From contig CAZVPF010000004.1 in the NCBI GenBank assembly GCA_964628195.1, positions 62,001-126,000 of the forward strand: 64,000 nt of DNA, written 5' to 3'. Source of the stretch: CAZVPF01 sp964628195. Lineage in GTDB: Bacteria > Planctomycetota > Phycisphaerae > Sedimentisphaerales > Anaerohalosphaeraceae. Below the pieces are notes generated by a model. It searched no databases and was not told where the DNA came from. It saw only the letters and a program-made list of their open reading frames with translations. The translations under genes and the position numbers were made by a program. How positions within the stretch are numbered: position 1 is the first letter of the stretch; each line of letters opens with the position of its first letter. Positions 16,582 through 25,385 of the stretch are shown here, piece after piece.

Positions 16582-18030
16582 ATGAAAGGAATTCAGTTGG
16601 ATATTACGTTTTTGAAAAGTCTTTTGCCTGTTTTGATCTTAGCTGCTGTTATGTCGGCAGGGTTTTTCCCGGTTTGGGCAGCGGAAATTAATGATGAAAA
16701 TGTATTTGTCGGGCCGCCGGTTCCGGATCCCGCTTTTAGCGCCGAACAGATAGAGATATGGAACGATCCCGGTTTTCAAAAACGCTTCACGGAGAGTTAT
16801 ATCGCCGAGACGGAGATCGAGCCGAGGGTGACGCTTGAGGAACGTGAAGACATGGAGAAGGTTCTGGAGTACATTTCTTCCGAAGAGATGGACAAGGCGA
16901 TCAAGCTGCTTGAGAAGAACCGGGGAGAAGCGAAAAGCGCGGTTTTTGATTTTACGCTTGCCAATATTTATTTTCAGCAGGAGAAGCTGGAACAGGCGGC
17001 GGAAAACTATGTTGTCGCTGTTGAGAAGTATGCTAAGTTTCGCAGGGCCTGGGGGAACCTGGGGTTAATTTATATTCGCCAGGGTCAATTCGAGGAGGCG
17101 ATACCTGCTCTTACGAGGGTGCTTGAACTTGGGGGCGGTGATTCGGTAACTTACGGGCTTTTGGGGTATGCTTACTCGAATGTGGGGAACAATCTTTCTG
17201 CCGAATCGGCATACCGTATCGCGGTGCTGCTGGATCCGCATACGCTTGACTGGAAGATGGGGCTTGCGAGGAGTCTTTTCAAGCAGGAGCGTTTTCCCGA
17301 CGCTGCTGCACTTTGTAACCAATTGATAAAGGACCAGCCTGACAAGCCGGATTTGTGGCTGCTGCAGGCGAACGCGTATTTGGGCATGAAGCAGCCTTTA
17401 AAGGCAGCGGAGATTTACGAACTTGTTGACCACATGGGCAAGTCCACTTTTGAAAGCCTTAACATGCTGGGTGACATATATATAAATGAAAAGCTATATG
17501 ACCTTGCGGTAAATTCATATATCCGGGCTATGGCGAAAAAGCCTGACGGGGGTTCGGAGAGGGCTTTGCGGTCGGCGAAGATACTTGCTGCAAGGGGTGC
17601 GCTTGACGAGACGAAGGTGCTTGTCGGGCAGATCGAGAAAGTTTACGGAAGCGGGCTTGAGAAGGAGCATCGCAAGGACCTGCTTAAGCTGCGTGCCCGT
17701 CTTGCTGTTGCCGACGGTTCGGGCGAGGAAGAGGCAGCGGTGCTCAAGGAGATCGTGGAACTTGATCCGCTTGACGGAGAGGCTTTCCTGCTGCTCGGTC
17801 AGCACAGCAGCCGGACGGGCGACACGGAGCAGGCGATTTTTTATTATGAACGTGCGGCGAGCATCGAGGGGTTCGAGGCTGACGCGAAGGTGCGTATGGC
17901 ACAGCTGCTTGTGAAGACCGGCAAGTATGACGAGGCGGTGCCGCTGCTTAAACGCGCACAGCTTCTGGAACCGCGTGAAAACGTTCAGAAATATCTCGAA
18001 CAGGTTCAGCGCATCGCCAAGACGAATTAG
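16582..18030 (+). CDS. Tetratricopeptide-repeat protein, last gene of the TonB operon
   Basis: A 482-residue exported TPR protein with a hydrophobic N-terminal signal (about 12-35). A short spacer is followed by about ten TPR units from residue 85 to the C-terminus (for example FRRAWGNLGLIYIRQGQFEE and DAKVRMAQLLVKTGKYDEAV). TPR proteins close many DUF3450/TtpC/ExbB/ExbD/TonB operons, so this is the expected scaffold component. It starts two bases after tonB stops. Between its end and the convergent gene lie two short hairpins (18031-18049, 18046-18061) without a clear T tract. Confidence 0.82.
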   Translation: MKGIQLDITFLKSLLPVLILAAVMSAGFFPVWAAEINDENVFVGPPVPDPAFSAEQIEIWNDPGFQKRFTESYIAETEIEPRVTLEEREDMEKVLEYISSEEMDKAIKLLEKNRGEAKSAVFDFTLANIYFQQEKLEQAAENYVVAVEKYAKFRRAWGNLGLIYIRQGQFEEAIPALTRVLELGGGDSVTYGLLGYAYSNVGNNLSAESAYRIAVLLDPHTLDWKMGLARSLFKQERFPDAAALCNQLIKDQPDKPDLWLLQANAYLGMKQPLKAAEIYELVDHMGKSTFESLNMLGDIYINEKLYDLAVNSYIRAMAKKPDGGSERALRSAKILAARGALDETKVLVGQIEKVYGSGLEKEHRKDLLKLRARLAVADGSGEEEAAVLKEIVELDPLDGEAFLLLGQHSSRTGDTEQAIFYYERAASIEGFEADAKVRMAQLLVKTGKYDEAVPLLKRAQLLEPRENVQKYLEQVQRIAKTN

Positions 18031-18054
18031 CGGCAGGCTGATTTTGCCGTAATG

Positions 18055-19794
18055 CTACGGCATGGTGCTTGCGAATTCTTTTTCCTTGTAAAAAGGATTG
18101 TATTGGCAGAGCCTGATCGCTTCGTTTATTTGTGTATCGCTCATTTTTTCGGCAAGCATGTCCCTTTGGGTTGCCGAACTTGCGTAGCCCTGTGACGCAG
18201 AGATGCTGTACCACATGTAAGCGTAGACGTTATCCTGCTGGGTACCTCTGCCGTGCTGGTACATCATTCCGAGCTTGTTTTGAGCGATAGCGCAGCCGTG
18301 TTCGGCGGCATTGTTGAAATGCTCAAAGGCTTTGCCGTAGTCCTTTTTAACGCCGCGTCCCTTTATGTACATCAGTCCGAGGTTGGTCTGTGCGACACGG
18401 CTGCCGTTTTCCGATGCCTGCGCAAGAAGTCTTACCGCTTCTTTGTCATCCTGTTCGGTTCCTTTGCCCTTGATATTCATGAGGGCGAGTTTAGCCTGTG
18501 CCTGGCCGAAGCCGTGTTCGGCGGAGCGTTGGAACCACTTGACGGCTGTTTCATCGTTTTGGTTTACGCCGTGTCCTTTATAGTACATCCAGCCGATAGT
18601 GTATTCTGACTGGGCGACGTTTTTTTCGGCGGCCATTTCCAGCCAACTGAGGGCATGGGCATAGTCCTGATCGACGCCGATTCCCTCGTAATACATCAGT
18701 CCGAGGTTGTTCATTGAGGGGCCGAAGCCTTTATTCGCTGCGGTTTGGTACCACATTCTGGCGGCGTTGTAGTCCTGTTTGACTCCACGGCCGTGGTAGT
18801 GCATGAGGCCGAGCATGTGGTCTGCGTAGGCAAGACCCTGAACGGAGGCCTGCCTGCACCACTGGTATGCGAGGCCGTAGTCTTTGTCGACGCCGAAGCC
18901 CTCATAATACATACGGGCAAGTGCGGCCTGGGCCTGTGGGGTGCCCTTGTCGGCGATCGGCTGGATCAACTGCATTGCTTTTTGGTAGTCGGGTTCGATG
19001 CCTTTGCCTTGCATGTACATCATGGCGAGGTTGTTTTTGGCCTGCTCGAAGCCTTGGTCGGCTGCTCGCTGGTAAAGCTGGACGGCTTTGACGGGGGCCT
19101 TGATGACGCCCTGGCCTTTTTCATACATGATACCGAGCGTATTCAAGGCAGGTGCGTAGTTTTGTTCGGCGGAGAGCCAGAGCCATTTGGCGGCCTTTTT
19201 GGGGTCCTGGTCGACTTCGGTTCCGTCGAGATACATTTTACCGAGGTTATACTGCGCCTGGGCGTCGCCGCCGCGTGCGGCCTGATTCAGGAGTGAAAGC
19301 GCTTCGCTGCCGCTTTTTTCGGGTGTCCAGCCGTTGAGGTGCATAAGGGCGAGGTTGTTTCGGGCGGACTGGTTGTACTGTTTGGCGGCTTTTTCGAACC
19401 ACATGGCGGCCTGGTCGAAGTCCTGGGGGACGCCCTGGCCTTTCATGTAGAGCCTGCCGAGATTATTCTGTGCCTCGGCGAGGCCCTGCTGGGCGGAAAG
19501 CCTGTACCAGTAGGCGGCTTTGCCCGGGTCACGCTGGACGCCGGTGCCTTTTTCGTACATCAGGCCGAGGTTGTACTGGGCCTTTTTGTGGCCGTTTTGG
19601 GCGGATATTTTCCAGTCCTGCACGGCGGTGGAGTACTGGTTGTTCTCAAACGCTTTGCAGCCTTTATTGTAGTCCGAGTTGCACCCGGCGAATAATGCTG
19701 TTATAGCAATTGTGCATGATGCAAGGATTATGAGACTATGTTTTTTTGAGTTAGTAATTGGCCGTTTCGGGCTTTTGTCTTTACTAATCGACAT
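18055..19794 (-). CDS. Sel1-like repeat lipoprotein
   Basis: A 579-residue predicted lipoprotein. The N-terminal signal ends in the lipobox LFAGC (Cys at about residue 38). It is followed by 13 Sel1-like repeats of exactly 36 residues each, all with the pattern A-x-x-x-L-G-x-M-Y-x-x-G-x-G, plus a truncated last unit. Such solenoids bind protein partners. The unbroken register of all 13 units suggests recent or well-maintained tandem expansion. It is convergent to the TonB operon. A GGAG lies before the start. The partner is unknown. Confidence 0.85.
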   Translation of the reverse strand: MSISKDKSPKRPITNSKKHSLIILASCTIAITALFAGCNSDYNKGCKAFENNQYSTAVQDWKISAQNGHKKAQYNLGLMYEKGTGVQRDPGKAAYWYRLSAQQGLAEAQNNLGRLYMKGQGVPQDFDQAAMWFEKAAKQYNQSARNNLALMHLNGWTPEKSGSEALSLLNQAARGGDAQAQYNLGKMYLDGTEVDQDPKKAAKWLWLSAEQNYAPALNTLGIMYEKGQGVIKAPVKAVQLYQRAADQGFEQAKNNLAMMYMQGKGIEPDYQKAMQLIQPIADKGTPQAQAALARMYYEGFGVDKDYGLAYQWCRQASVQGLAYADHMLGLMHYHGRGVKQDYNAARMWYQTAANKGFGPSMNNLGLMYYEGIGVDQDYAHALSWLEMAAEKNVAQSEYTIGWMYYKGHGVNQNDETAVKWFQRSAEHGFGQAQAKLALMNIKGKGTEQDDKEAVRLLAQASENGSRVAQTNLGLMYIKGRGVKKDYGKAFEHFNNAAEHGCAIAQNKLGMMYQHGRGTQQDNVYAYMWYSISASQGYASSATQRDMLAEKMSDTQINEAIRLCQYNPFYKEKEFASTMP

Positions 19795-20155
19795 TTGAGA
19801 AATCTCCTATTTTTGCACTGATATGGCTAATTATTCGGGTGAATTGGGGCGAGGGATAACCATAACTATTAAAAAAATGCTATATGTTTATGTTTCGGGC
19901 GTTAAATGTATGTATTTGGGGGAAATTCAGGACGGTAATTAACTGTATAGTTATTTTATAGGACTTGCGAAGGCGTTTAGAAAAGCGGTGTGGGTTAAAC
20001 AAGTTATTATAAACCAAATTTCTAAGTATACGGGATTTCGATTAAATCGGGTTTGTATTCGAATTTTCTTGCTCTTGCCCCAGTGGTTTTTGTAATATGG
20101 TAGACTTGAATAGGTGATTAATAGATTTGAAACTGTGAATGGTAAATGTCATTTA

Positions 20156-20812
20156 ATGATATCACATAAATACAAATGCATTTTCGTTGAAATTCCGAAG
20201 ACAGGAAGCTCCAGTGTTAGAGCAATAATTGGAAATCCTGCGAAACCGCACCTTAATATATGGCAAATCAAATATGAGCTGGAGCATTATAATGACCGTA
20301 CACACTATACAGGCAGACTCAACAGGATAAACGAGCTCCTTTCTTTTATGCTGCCTCAGAGAGTGAGATCAAAAAAAGGCAAGAATATTTTCGAGTCTTA
20401 CTATAAATTCAGTTTTGTAAGAAATCCCTGGGACCGTGTTGTTTCTCTGTACCTTAGAAAAGAAGGTTTGCAAATGCGTGACCGTATGAGTTTTGAAGAA
20501 TTTGTGGATTGGATAAAATATAGCAGCAGCACGTGTTTACACCCCGTACCTCATACAAATCAGTTGGACTGGCTTGTAGACCCTCATGGAAACGTCCTTG
20601 TGGATTTTATTGGAAGATTTGAAAATCTGGAAAATGACTGGGCAAAAGTAGCCAAAAAGCTTGGGGCCAGTGAAAAACTGCCGCACGAGAATAATAACCC
20701 TATCAGAAAAAAGCATTATTCTGAGTATTACAATTCCAGAACCAGAGACATAATAGCGCATAAATTCAGAGTTGATATTGATTATTTTGGTTACAAATTT
20801 ATTGAGTGTTGA
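20156..20812 (+). CDS. Sulfotransferase family 2-like protein
   Basis: A 218-residue cytosolic enzyme of the Sulfotransfer_2 type, expected to move sulfate from PAPS to a carbohydrate or protein. The 5'-phosphosulfate loop is IPKTGSSSV (about residues 12-20) and the 3'-phosphate motif is FVRNPWDRVVSLY (about 90-102). The start at 20156 gives the family-typical MISHKYK opening. An in-frame GTG at 20114 would add 14 residues; neither start has a good ribosome-binding site. It is clearly more AT-rich than its neighbours and is flanked by AT-rich non-coding DNA, a sign of possible horizontal acquisition. Confidence 0.8.
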   Translation: MISHKYKCIFVEIPKTGSSSVRAIIGNPAKPHLNIWQIKYELEHYNDRTHYTGRLNRINELLSFMLPQRVRSKKGKNIFESYYKFSFVRNPWDRVVSLYLRKEGLQMRDRMSFEEFVDWIKYSSSTCLHPVPHTNQLDWLVDPHGNVLVDFIGRFENLENDWAKVAKKLGASEKLPHENNNPIRKKHYSEYYNSRTRDIIAHKFRVDIDYFGYKFIEC

Positions 20813-20863
20813 TTGAAACAAATTAAATTATTGTGAGGTATTGATAAATTGATTTGTTACTAT

Positions 20864-20896
20864 AAGTGCGGGCTTGCCCGGGCTTGAGATTTTTTT
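20864..20896 (+). terminator. Probable terminator after the sulfotransferase
   Basis: A 10-position stem (20864-20873 with 20876-20885, one mismatch and one wobble) with a two-base loop, then GAGA and seven T at 20890-20896. The remaining DNA to 21150 contains no gene. It has another pairing (TTCTG...GTCC near 20902-20914 with GGAC...CAGAA near 20960-20971) whose meaning is unclear. Confidence 0.5.
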
Positions 20897-21154
20897 GAAG
20901 GTTCTGCCGGTCCATCCGCAAACGTTACACTGCCTGATTAAACCAAGCCGCGAACCGACGGACAGCCAGAAATTTTTTAGCGTTTTGGGCATGATCTTTT
21001 GCTTCTTTCTATCTATGCACCTTTTTATTTAAAGCCTCAGGGCAGTTTATGTTAAGGAGTTTTCAAATAGATTACAAGGGTAAATTTGTCATATAACGGC
21101 ATGGATATCTCTATATTACCGGTCAACAATTTCCGACATCCTGCAATTGCGTTC

Positions 21155-21182
21155 TTGACATATCCGCCGAATATGACATACT
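21155..21182 (+). promoter_or_regulatory. Candidate promoter immediately upstream of dxr
   Basis: Perfect -35 TTGACA (21155-21160), 16-base spacer, -10-like CATACT (21177-21182). The predicted start point is at or within a base or two of the ATG at 21190, and no Shine-Dalgarno is present. The dxr mRNA may therefore be leaderless. Confidence 0.45.
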
Positions 21183-21189
21183 AACTGGA

Positions 21190-22350
21190 ATGACAAAACG
21201 TATAGCGATACTTGGATCCACGGGTTCTATCGGCAGCAATGCACTGAAGGTCATAGAGGCCCTGGGCGGCGAATATGAAGTAACGGCTCTCTCGGCGAAC
21301 ACAAGCGTTGAGCTTCTGGCAGAGCAGTGCGGGCGGTTTGCGCCGGGGTATGCAGCTTTGACCGACGGTGTCGGCAGGGAGAAATTTATGAGCCTTGCAG
21401 AAGATTGTTCGGCAAAGCTTTTTTTCGGTCCGGAAGGTATGGAGCAGTTAGCGGCGCTGGATGAGGTTGATATTGTGCTTGCGGCAGTTGTGGGTGCGGC
21501 GGGTTTGCCGGCTGTGCTAAAGGCGGTCGAGTCGGGCAAAACAGTTGCCGTGGCGAACAAGGAACCGCTTGTTGCGGCGGGCAAACTGCTTACCGAAACG
21601 GCTGCAAAAACCGGTGCGGTTATACTGCCGGTCGACAGTGAGCACAGCGCGGTTTTTCAGTGCCTTCAATCCGGTCGAAAAGGCGAGATCCGCAAGATAA
21701 TTCTGACCGCAAGCGGCGGGCCATTCAGGGGGGCAAGCTGTGAGGACCTTTCGAGGGTGACGCGCGAGCAGGCACTTGCGCATCCTACCTGGGAGATGGG
21801 CCCGAAGATAACAATAGACTCGGCGACAATGATGAACAAGGCGCTGGAAATAATCGAGGCGGTTTGGCTTTTCGGGGTGGATGCGAGCAAAATAGAGGTG
21901 ATGGTGCACCCCGAATCTATCGTTCATTCAATGGTTGAATTTGAGGACGGTTCGATAATCGCTCAGCTCAGCACGACGGATATGTGTTTGCCGATACAGT
22001 ACGCACTTACATATCCCGAAAGGGTTCCGGGTATAGCACAAAGGCTGGACCTTACCAAGCTCGGCGCCTTGACGTTCGAGAAACCTGACCGGGAAGTTTT
22101 CAGGGCACTTAAGCTTGCATACGATGTTGCCGATAGAAAAGGTTCTGCGGCTGTGGTTTTCAACGCGGCCAACGAGGCGGCGGTAGAACTTATGCTTGAA
22201 GATAAAATACGTTTCTGCAATATCGTCGAGTTAGTCGAGAGGTGCCTTGACGGGCACAAAGATTTTGAGCCGGCGAGTCTGGATGAAATACTTGAAACCG
22301 ACAAGATTACCAGGAAAGAGGTAAAGGAATGTCTCAATCAAACGGTGTAA
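21190..22350 (+). CDS. dxr: 1-deoxy-D-xylulose-5-phosphate reductoisomerase
   Basis: A 386-residue enzyme of the methylerythritol phosphate pathway for isoprenoids; it converts DXP to MEP with NADPH. The nucleotide-binding motif GSTGSIG is at residues 9-15. The metal and substrate segments include VANKEPLV, LPVDSEHSAVFQCL and MVHPESIVHSMVEF, all typical. Length is that of the family. The gene overlaps the following rseP by 22 bases, an arrangement seen in many bacteria. Its own promoter candidate ends next to the start codon. Confidence 0.95.
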   Translation: MTKRIAILGSTGSIGSNALKVIEALGGEYEVTALSANTSVELLAEQCGRFAPGYAALTDGVGREKFMSLAEDCSAKLFFGPEGMEQLAALDEVDIVLAAVVGAAGLPAVLKAVESGKTVAVANKEPLVAAGKLLTETAAKTGAVILPVDSEHSAVFQCLQSGRKGEIRKIILTASGGPFRGASCEDLSRVTREQALAHPTWEMGPKITIDSATMMNKALEIIEAVWLFGVDASKIEVMVHPESIVHSMVEFEDGSIIAQLSTTDMCLPIQYALTYPERVPGIAQRLDLTKLGALTFEKPDREVFRALKLAYDVADRKGSAAVVFNAANEAAVELMLEDKIRFCNIVELVERCLDGHKDFEPASLDEILETDKITRKEVKECLNQTV

Positions 22351-24440
22351 ATAACGGCAGCGGCAACGGTTCGGGCCAGTCCCATGGAGGTAAGCTGCTG
22401 CTGGGGGCTATAGTTCTTGCTATAATATTTTTTGTTTTCACGAACATTGATGCATTCGGGGCGGTTCTTCTCGTTGCGGTTGGGTTCGGGTTTGTGATAA
22501 TGATCCACGAGTTCGGTCATTTTATCATTGCCAAACTCGCGGGCATAAAAGTCGAGGCTTTTTCGATAGGCTTTCCTCCGACGCTTATCGGGATACGAAA
22601 AACAAAAGACGGTTTCAAGATGCGGTTTCTCATGGGCAATCGCGAGCATATTGAAAGCGACGACCAGGACGACAGCACCGAATACAGGATCGGGCTTGTT
22701 CCGTTTGGCGGGTTCGTGAAAATGATGGGCCAGGAAGATGTGGGTGCGGCCCAGAAAAGCGGAGACAAACGCTCATTTGCGAACAAGCCGGTCTGGATAC
22801 GAATCGCCGTTGTGGGGTCCGGGGTTTTGTTCAACGCGATAAGCGCATGCCTTATTTTTATGGCGGTTTTTCTTATCGGCATAAAACTGCCGCCTGCGGT
22901 TGTGGGCGGAGTTCGGCCGGGCTCTCCGGCGGATGTGGCGGGTCTTCGGGCCGGTGACAGGATAACCGCGGTCGAAGGTGACACCTTTGTCGATTTTTCT
23001 TCCCTGCCGCTTGCGGGGGCTCTTTCCAAGCGCGGTGAGGCCGTAGAGTTTACCGTTGAGCACCCTGACGGAAAGATTGAAAAATACGAGCTAATAGCGA
23101 AGCAGCCGCCTAATGTAAACATAAGAATGTTCGGAATAGAGCAGGCAAACAGCCTGAAAATAGCAGATCTTGACGCGCCGGAACTAAACGAAGAAATGTT
23201 CGGGCGTTCCGGGCTGAAACCCGGTGATGTTATAACGGCGGTTAACGGTGAGCCCGTGAAGAACTTTTACGAGTATCGACAGGCGATCGAGAACGCGTAT
23301 CAAAGCTCTGTCACACTGACTGTTAAAAGCAAGAAAGTGGGTGACTACGGAGGAGACACAAGGCAGGTTTCTATACCGATATACCTGAACGCGACCCTGG
23401 ATGACTTTGATAAAGGCTACCGGGTTGCGCATATCTTTTCGATGCTTCCGCGTCTTAAGGTTCTATCGGTCGACCAGGGCCGCCGATACGACATGAAACC
23501 CGGCGACATAATTGTCCAGGCAGGCGGGGTTGAATACCCCAGTTATGAGGAGTTTAGGAAGGTTACCGAGGATTACGACTCGAAAGAAATGCCGATTACA
23601 TTGATGCGGAAAAATCCGCAGGGCCGATGGGATAAGATCGAGACGGTCGTGGAGCCATCGTCTCCGCCGGGGGGCGGACGGGTTACGGTAGGAGTGCTGC
23701 TGGTGCTTGACGGTGAAAACCCGATCGTGGCCGATACCATTGCCGGTGAGGACGGTCCGGGGGCCCTTGAAATACCGCCCGGTTCGATTATAACATCCGT
23801 TGCCGGTCAGCGTGTTGAAACTTTTTTCGAGGTTATCAAGCTTATCAGGACGGGTATGGGGCAAACCGTCGAAATCGAATTCGTCAAACCGGACAAAGAA
23901 ACCGGATCGGTTTCCGCGGATGTACCGGCGACACATGATTATATAAATGTAACGTGCGAAACGGCGCCTTTTGCGCCGGAAGATTTTACGCCTACAGCGG
24001 GTTTTATTTTAGAACAGCTCGAGGAGGAGTACAAGGCGTCCAATCCGGTGAAGGCGTTGTCAATGGGTCTGAAAAAGGGCACGCAGTTTGCCGCGAATAC
24101 TTATTTGACGCTTCGAAGGCTGTTTACACGTGACGTGAGTCCCAAGACGCTTGTCGGCCCGGTGGGTATAGTGACCATGAGCTACCAGATCGCCAAGCAC
24201 TCGGTGATGGATTATGTTTATTTTATGGGTATGCTGAGCTGTGTTATCGCGGTGATGAACCTTCTGCCGATACCGGTTGTTGACGGGGGCGTTATCGTTA
24301 TGCTGATAATCGAGAAGATAAAGGGTTCGCCGATAAACGAAAAGGTTCAGCAGACGATAAGTTATGTGGGGCTTGCGCTGCTGATAGCTCTGGGGGTCTG
24401 GCTGCTGTTTAACGACATTATACGCTTTTTCCTAAGTTAA
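22329..24440 (+). CDS. rseP: Site-2 intramembrane protease RseP, multi-PDZ form
   Basis: A 703-residue inner-membrane zinc metalloprotease. The active-site HEFGH is at residues 60-64 in the first core helix, and the second metal motif NLLPIPVVDGG lies near 645. RseP normally has about 450 residues with two PDZ domains. Here four PDZ-like segments can be discerned between the helices: about 185-250 (GSPADVAGLRAGDRI), 280-340 (SGLKPGDVITAVNGE), 375-430 (YDMKPGDIIVQAGG) and 455-520 (PPGSIITSVAGQRV). It probably cleaves membrane-bound anti-sigma factors or signal-peptide remnants. It overlaps dxr, and the glycosyltransferase gene begins 15 bases after it. Confidence 0.9.
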   Translation: MSQSNGVNNGSGNGSGQSHGGKLLLGAIVLAIIFFVFTNIDAFGAVLLVAVGFGFVIMIHEFGHFIIAKLAGIKVEAFSIGFPPTLIGIRKTKDGFKMRFLMGNREHIESDDQDDSTEYRIGLVPFGGFVKMMGQEDVGAAQKSGDKRSFANKPVWIRIAVVGSGVLFNAISACLIFMAVFLIGIKLPPAVVGGVRPGSPADVAGLRAGDRITAVEGDTFVDFSSLPLAGALSKRGEAVEFTVEHPDGKIEKYELIAKQPPNVNIRMFGIEQANSLKIADLDAPELNEEMFGRSGLKPGDVITAVNGEPVKNFYEYRQAIENAYQSSVTLTVKSKKVGDYGGDTRQVSIPIYLNATLDDFDKGYRVAHIFSMLPRLKVLSVDQGRRYDMKPGDIIVQAGGVEYPSYEEFRKVTEDYDSKEMPITLMRKNPQGRWDKIETVVEPSSPPGGGRVTVGVLLVLDGENPIVADTIAGEDGPGALEIPPGSIITSVAGQRVETFFEVIKLIRTGMGQTVEIEFVKPDKETGSVSADVPATHDYINVTCETAPFAPEDFTPTAGFILEQLEEEYKASNPVKALSMGLKKGTQFAANTYLTLRRLFTRDVSPKTLVGPVGIVTMSYQIAKHSVMDYVYFMGMLSCVIAVMNLLPIPVVDGGVIVMLIIEKIKGSPINEKVQQTISYVGLALLIALGVWLLFNDIIRFFLS

Positions 24441-24455
24441 TATCGCGGAAACTCC

Positions 24456-25385
24456 ATGGCCGACACGGAAAAAACTCTGCCTAAAGTAACGGTTATTGTT
24501 CCTGTCTTCAACAGCGAAGTTTTTGTCAGCCGTCTTGTCGATTCCCTTCTGTCGCAAACATATCCCTCGAAGCTTGTCGAGATTATCATTGTAGACAACA
24601 AGTCCACCGACCGAACCGGAGAAATTCTTTCCGCCATGCCTTTGAGGCTCCTTCACCAGCGGAGTAAGCAAAGCTCCTACGCGGCCCGGAACCTCGGCAT
24701 TGAAAACGCCGCCAGCCCGATCCTCGCCTTTACCGACGCAGACTGCAGCCCCTGCCCGGAGTGGCTTGAAGAAGGCATCCGAACCCTCATCGAAAGCGAC
24801 TCCGATATGGTATCAGGCCCCGTCCGATTTGAGTTCTCTAAAAAACGCACCTCTGCCGAACTATACGACTCCATAACCCACTTTCGCAACCAAGACAAGA
24901 TTAACCAGGGCAAAGGCGCAGCCACCTGCAACCTCTTTGTCAAATGCGAACTCTTCGACGAGCTTGGTCTGTTTCCCGAGGTTAAAAGCGGCGGTGACTT
25001 CCAATGGACAGGCAGGGCAATAAACAAAGGCAAAAAACTGGTCTTCGCAGAAAAAGCCTTCGTCTGTCACCCGACACGCCGTTTCCTGCAGCTGCTCGCT
25101 AAAAGTTTTCGTACAGGCTCAGGAGACCCATATAACCGTCTAAGCAGGGGCTTTAGTGTTGGCCACGAAATTTGCTATACTTACTATCGGCTGCTGCCGG
25201 TCAAGCTGGAACTTCGGAAGCTAATCGCAAAAATAAACGCTCTCGGCGGTGAGTTCAAAGCTAAAAAACGGCGAATTATTTTCACCGCCCTGTGCTGCCG
25301 AATGGTCTCCAGGGTCGCAGCGGCAATCGAAATGACAAAAATGATTCTAACCGGGAAAGCTAAGCGTGAATCAGCAAACGACTGA
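24456..25385 (+). CDS. Family-2 glycosyltransferase
   Basis: A 309-residue GT-A fold transferase. The nucleotide-sugar binding start VTVIVPVFNSEVFV is near residue 11, the acidic AFTDADCSPCPEWLE (DxD) is near 90, and GGDFQWTGRAINKG near 180 is the usual ED-type acceptor region. A C-terminal basic helical segment follows. It overlaps the next glycosyltransferase gene by 20 bases, and the pair probably modifies one surface glycan. The sugar and acceptor are unknown. Confidence 0.85.
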   Translation: MADTEKTLPKVTVIVPVFNSEVFVSRLVDSLLSQTYPSKLVEIIIVDNKSTDRTGEILSAMPLRLLHQRSKQSSYAARNLGIENAASPILAFTDADCSPCPEWLEEGIRTLIESDSDMVSGPVRFEFSKKRTSAELYDSITHFRNQDKINQGKGAATCNLFVKCELFDELGLFPEVKSGGDFQWTGRAINKGKKLVFAEKAFVCHPTRRFLQLLAKSFRTGSGDPYNRLSRGFSVGHEICYTYYRLLPVKLELRKLIAKINALGGEFKAKKRRIIFTALCCRMVSRVAAAIEMTKMILTGKAKRESAND

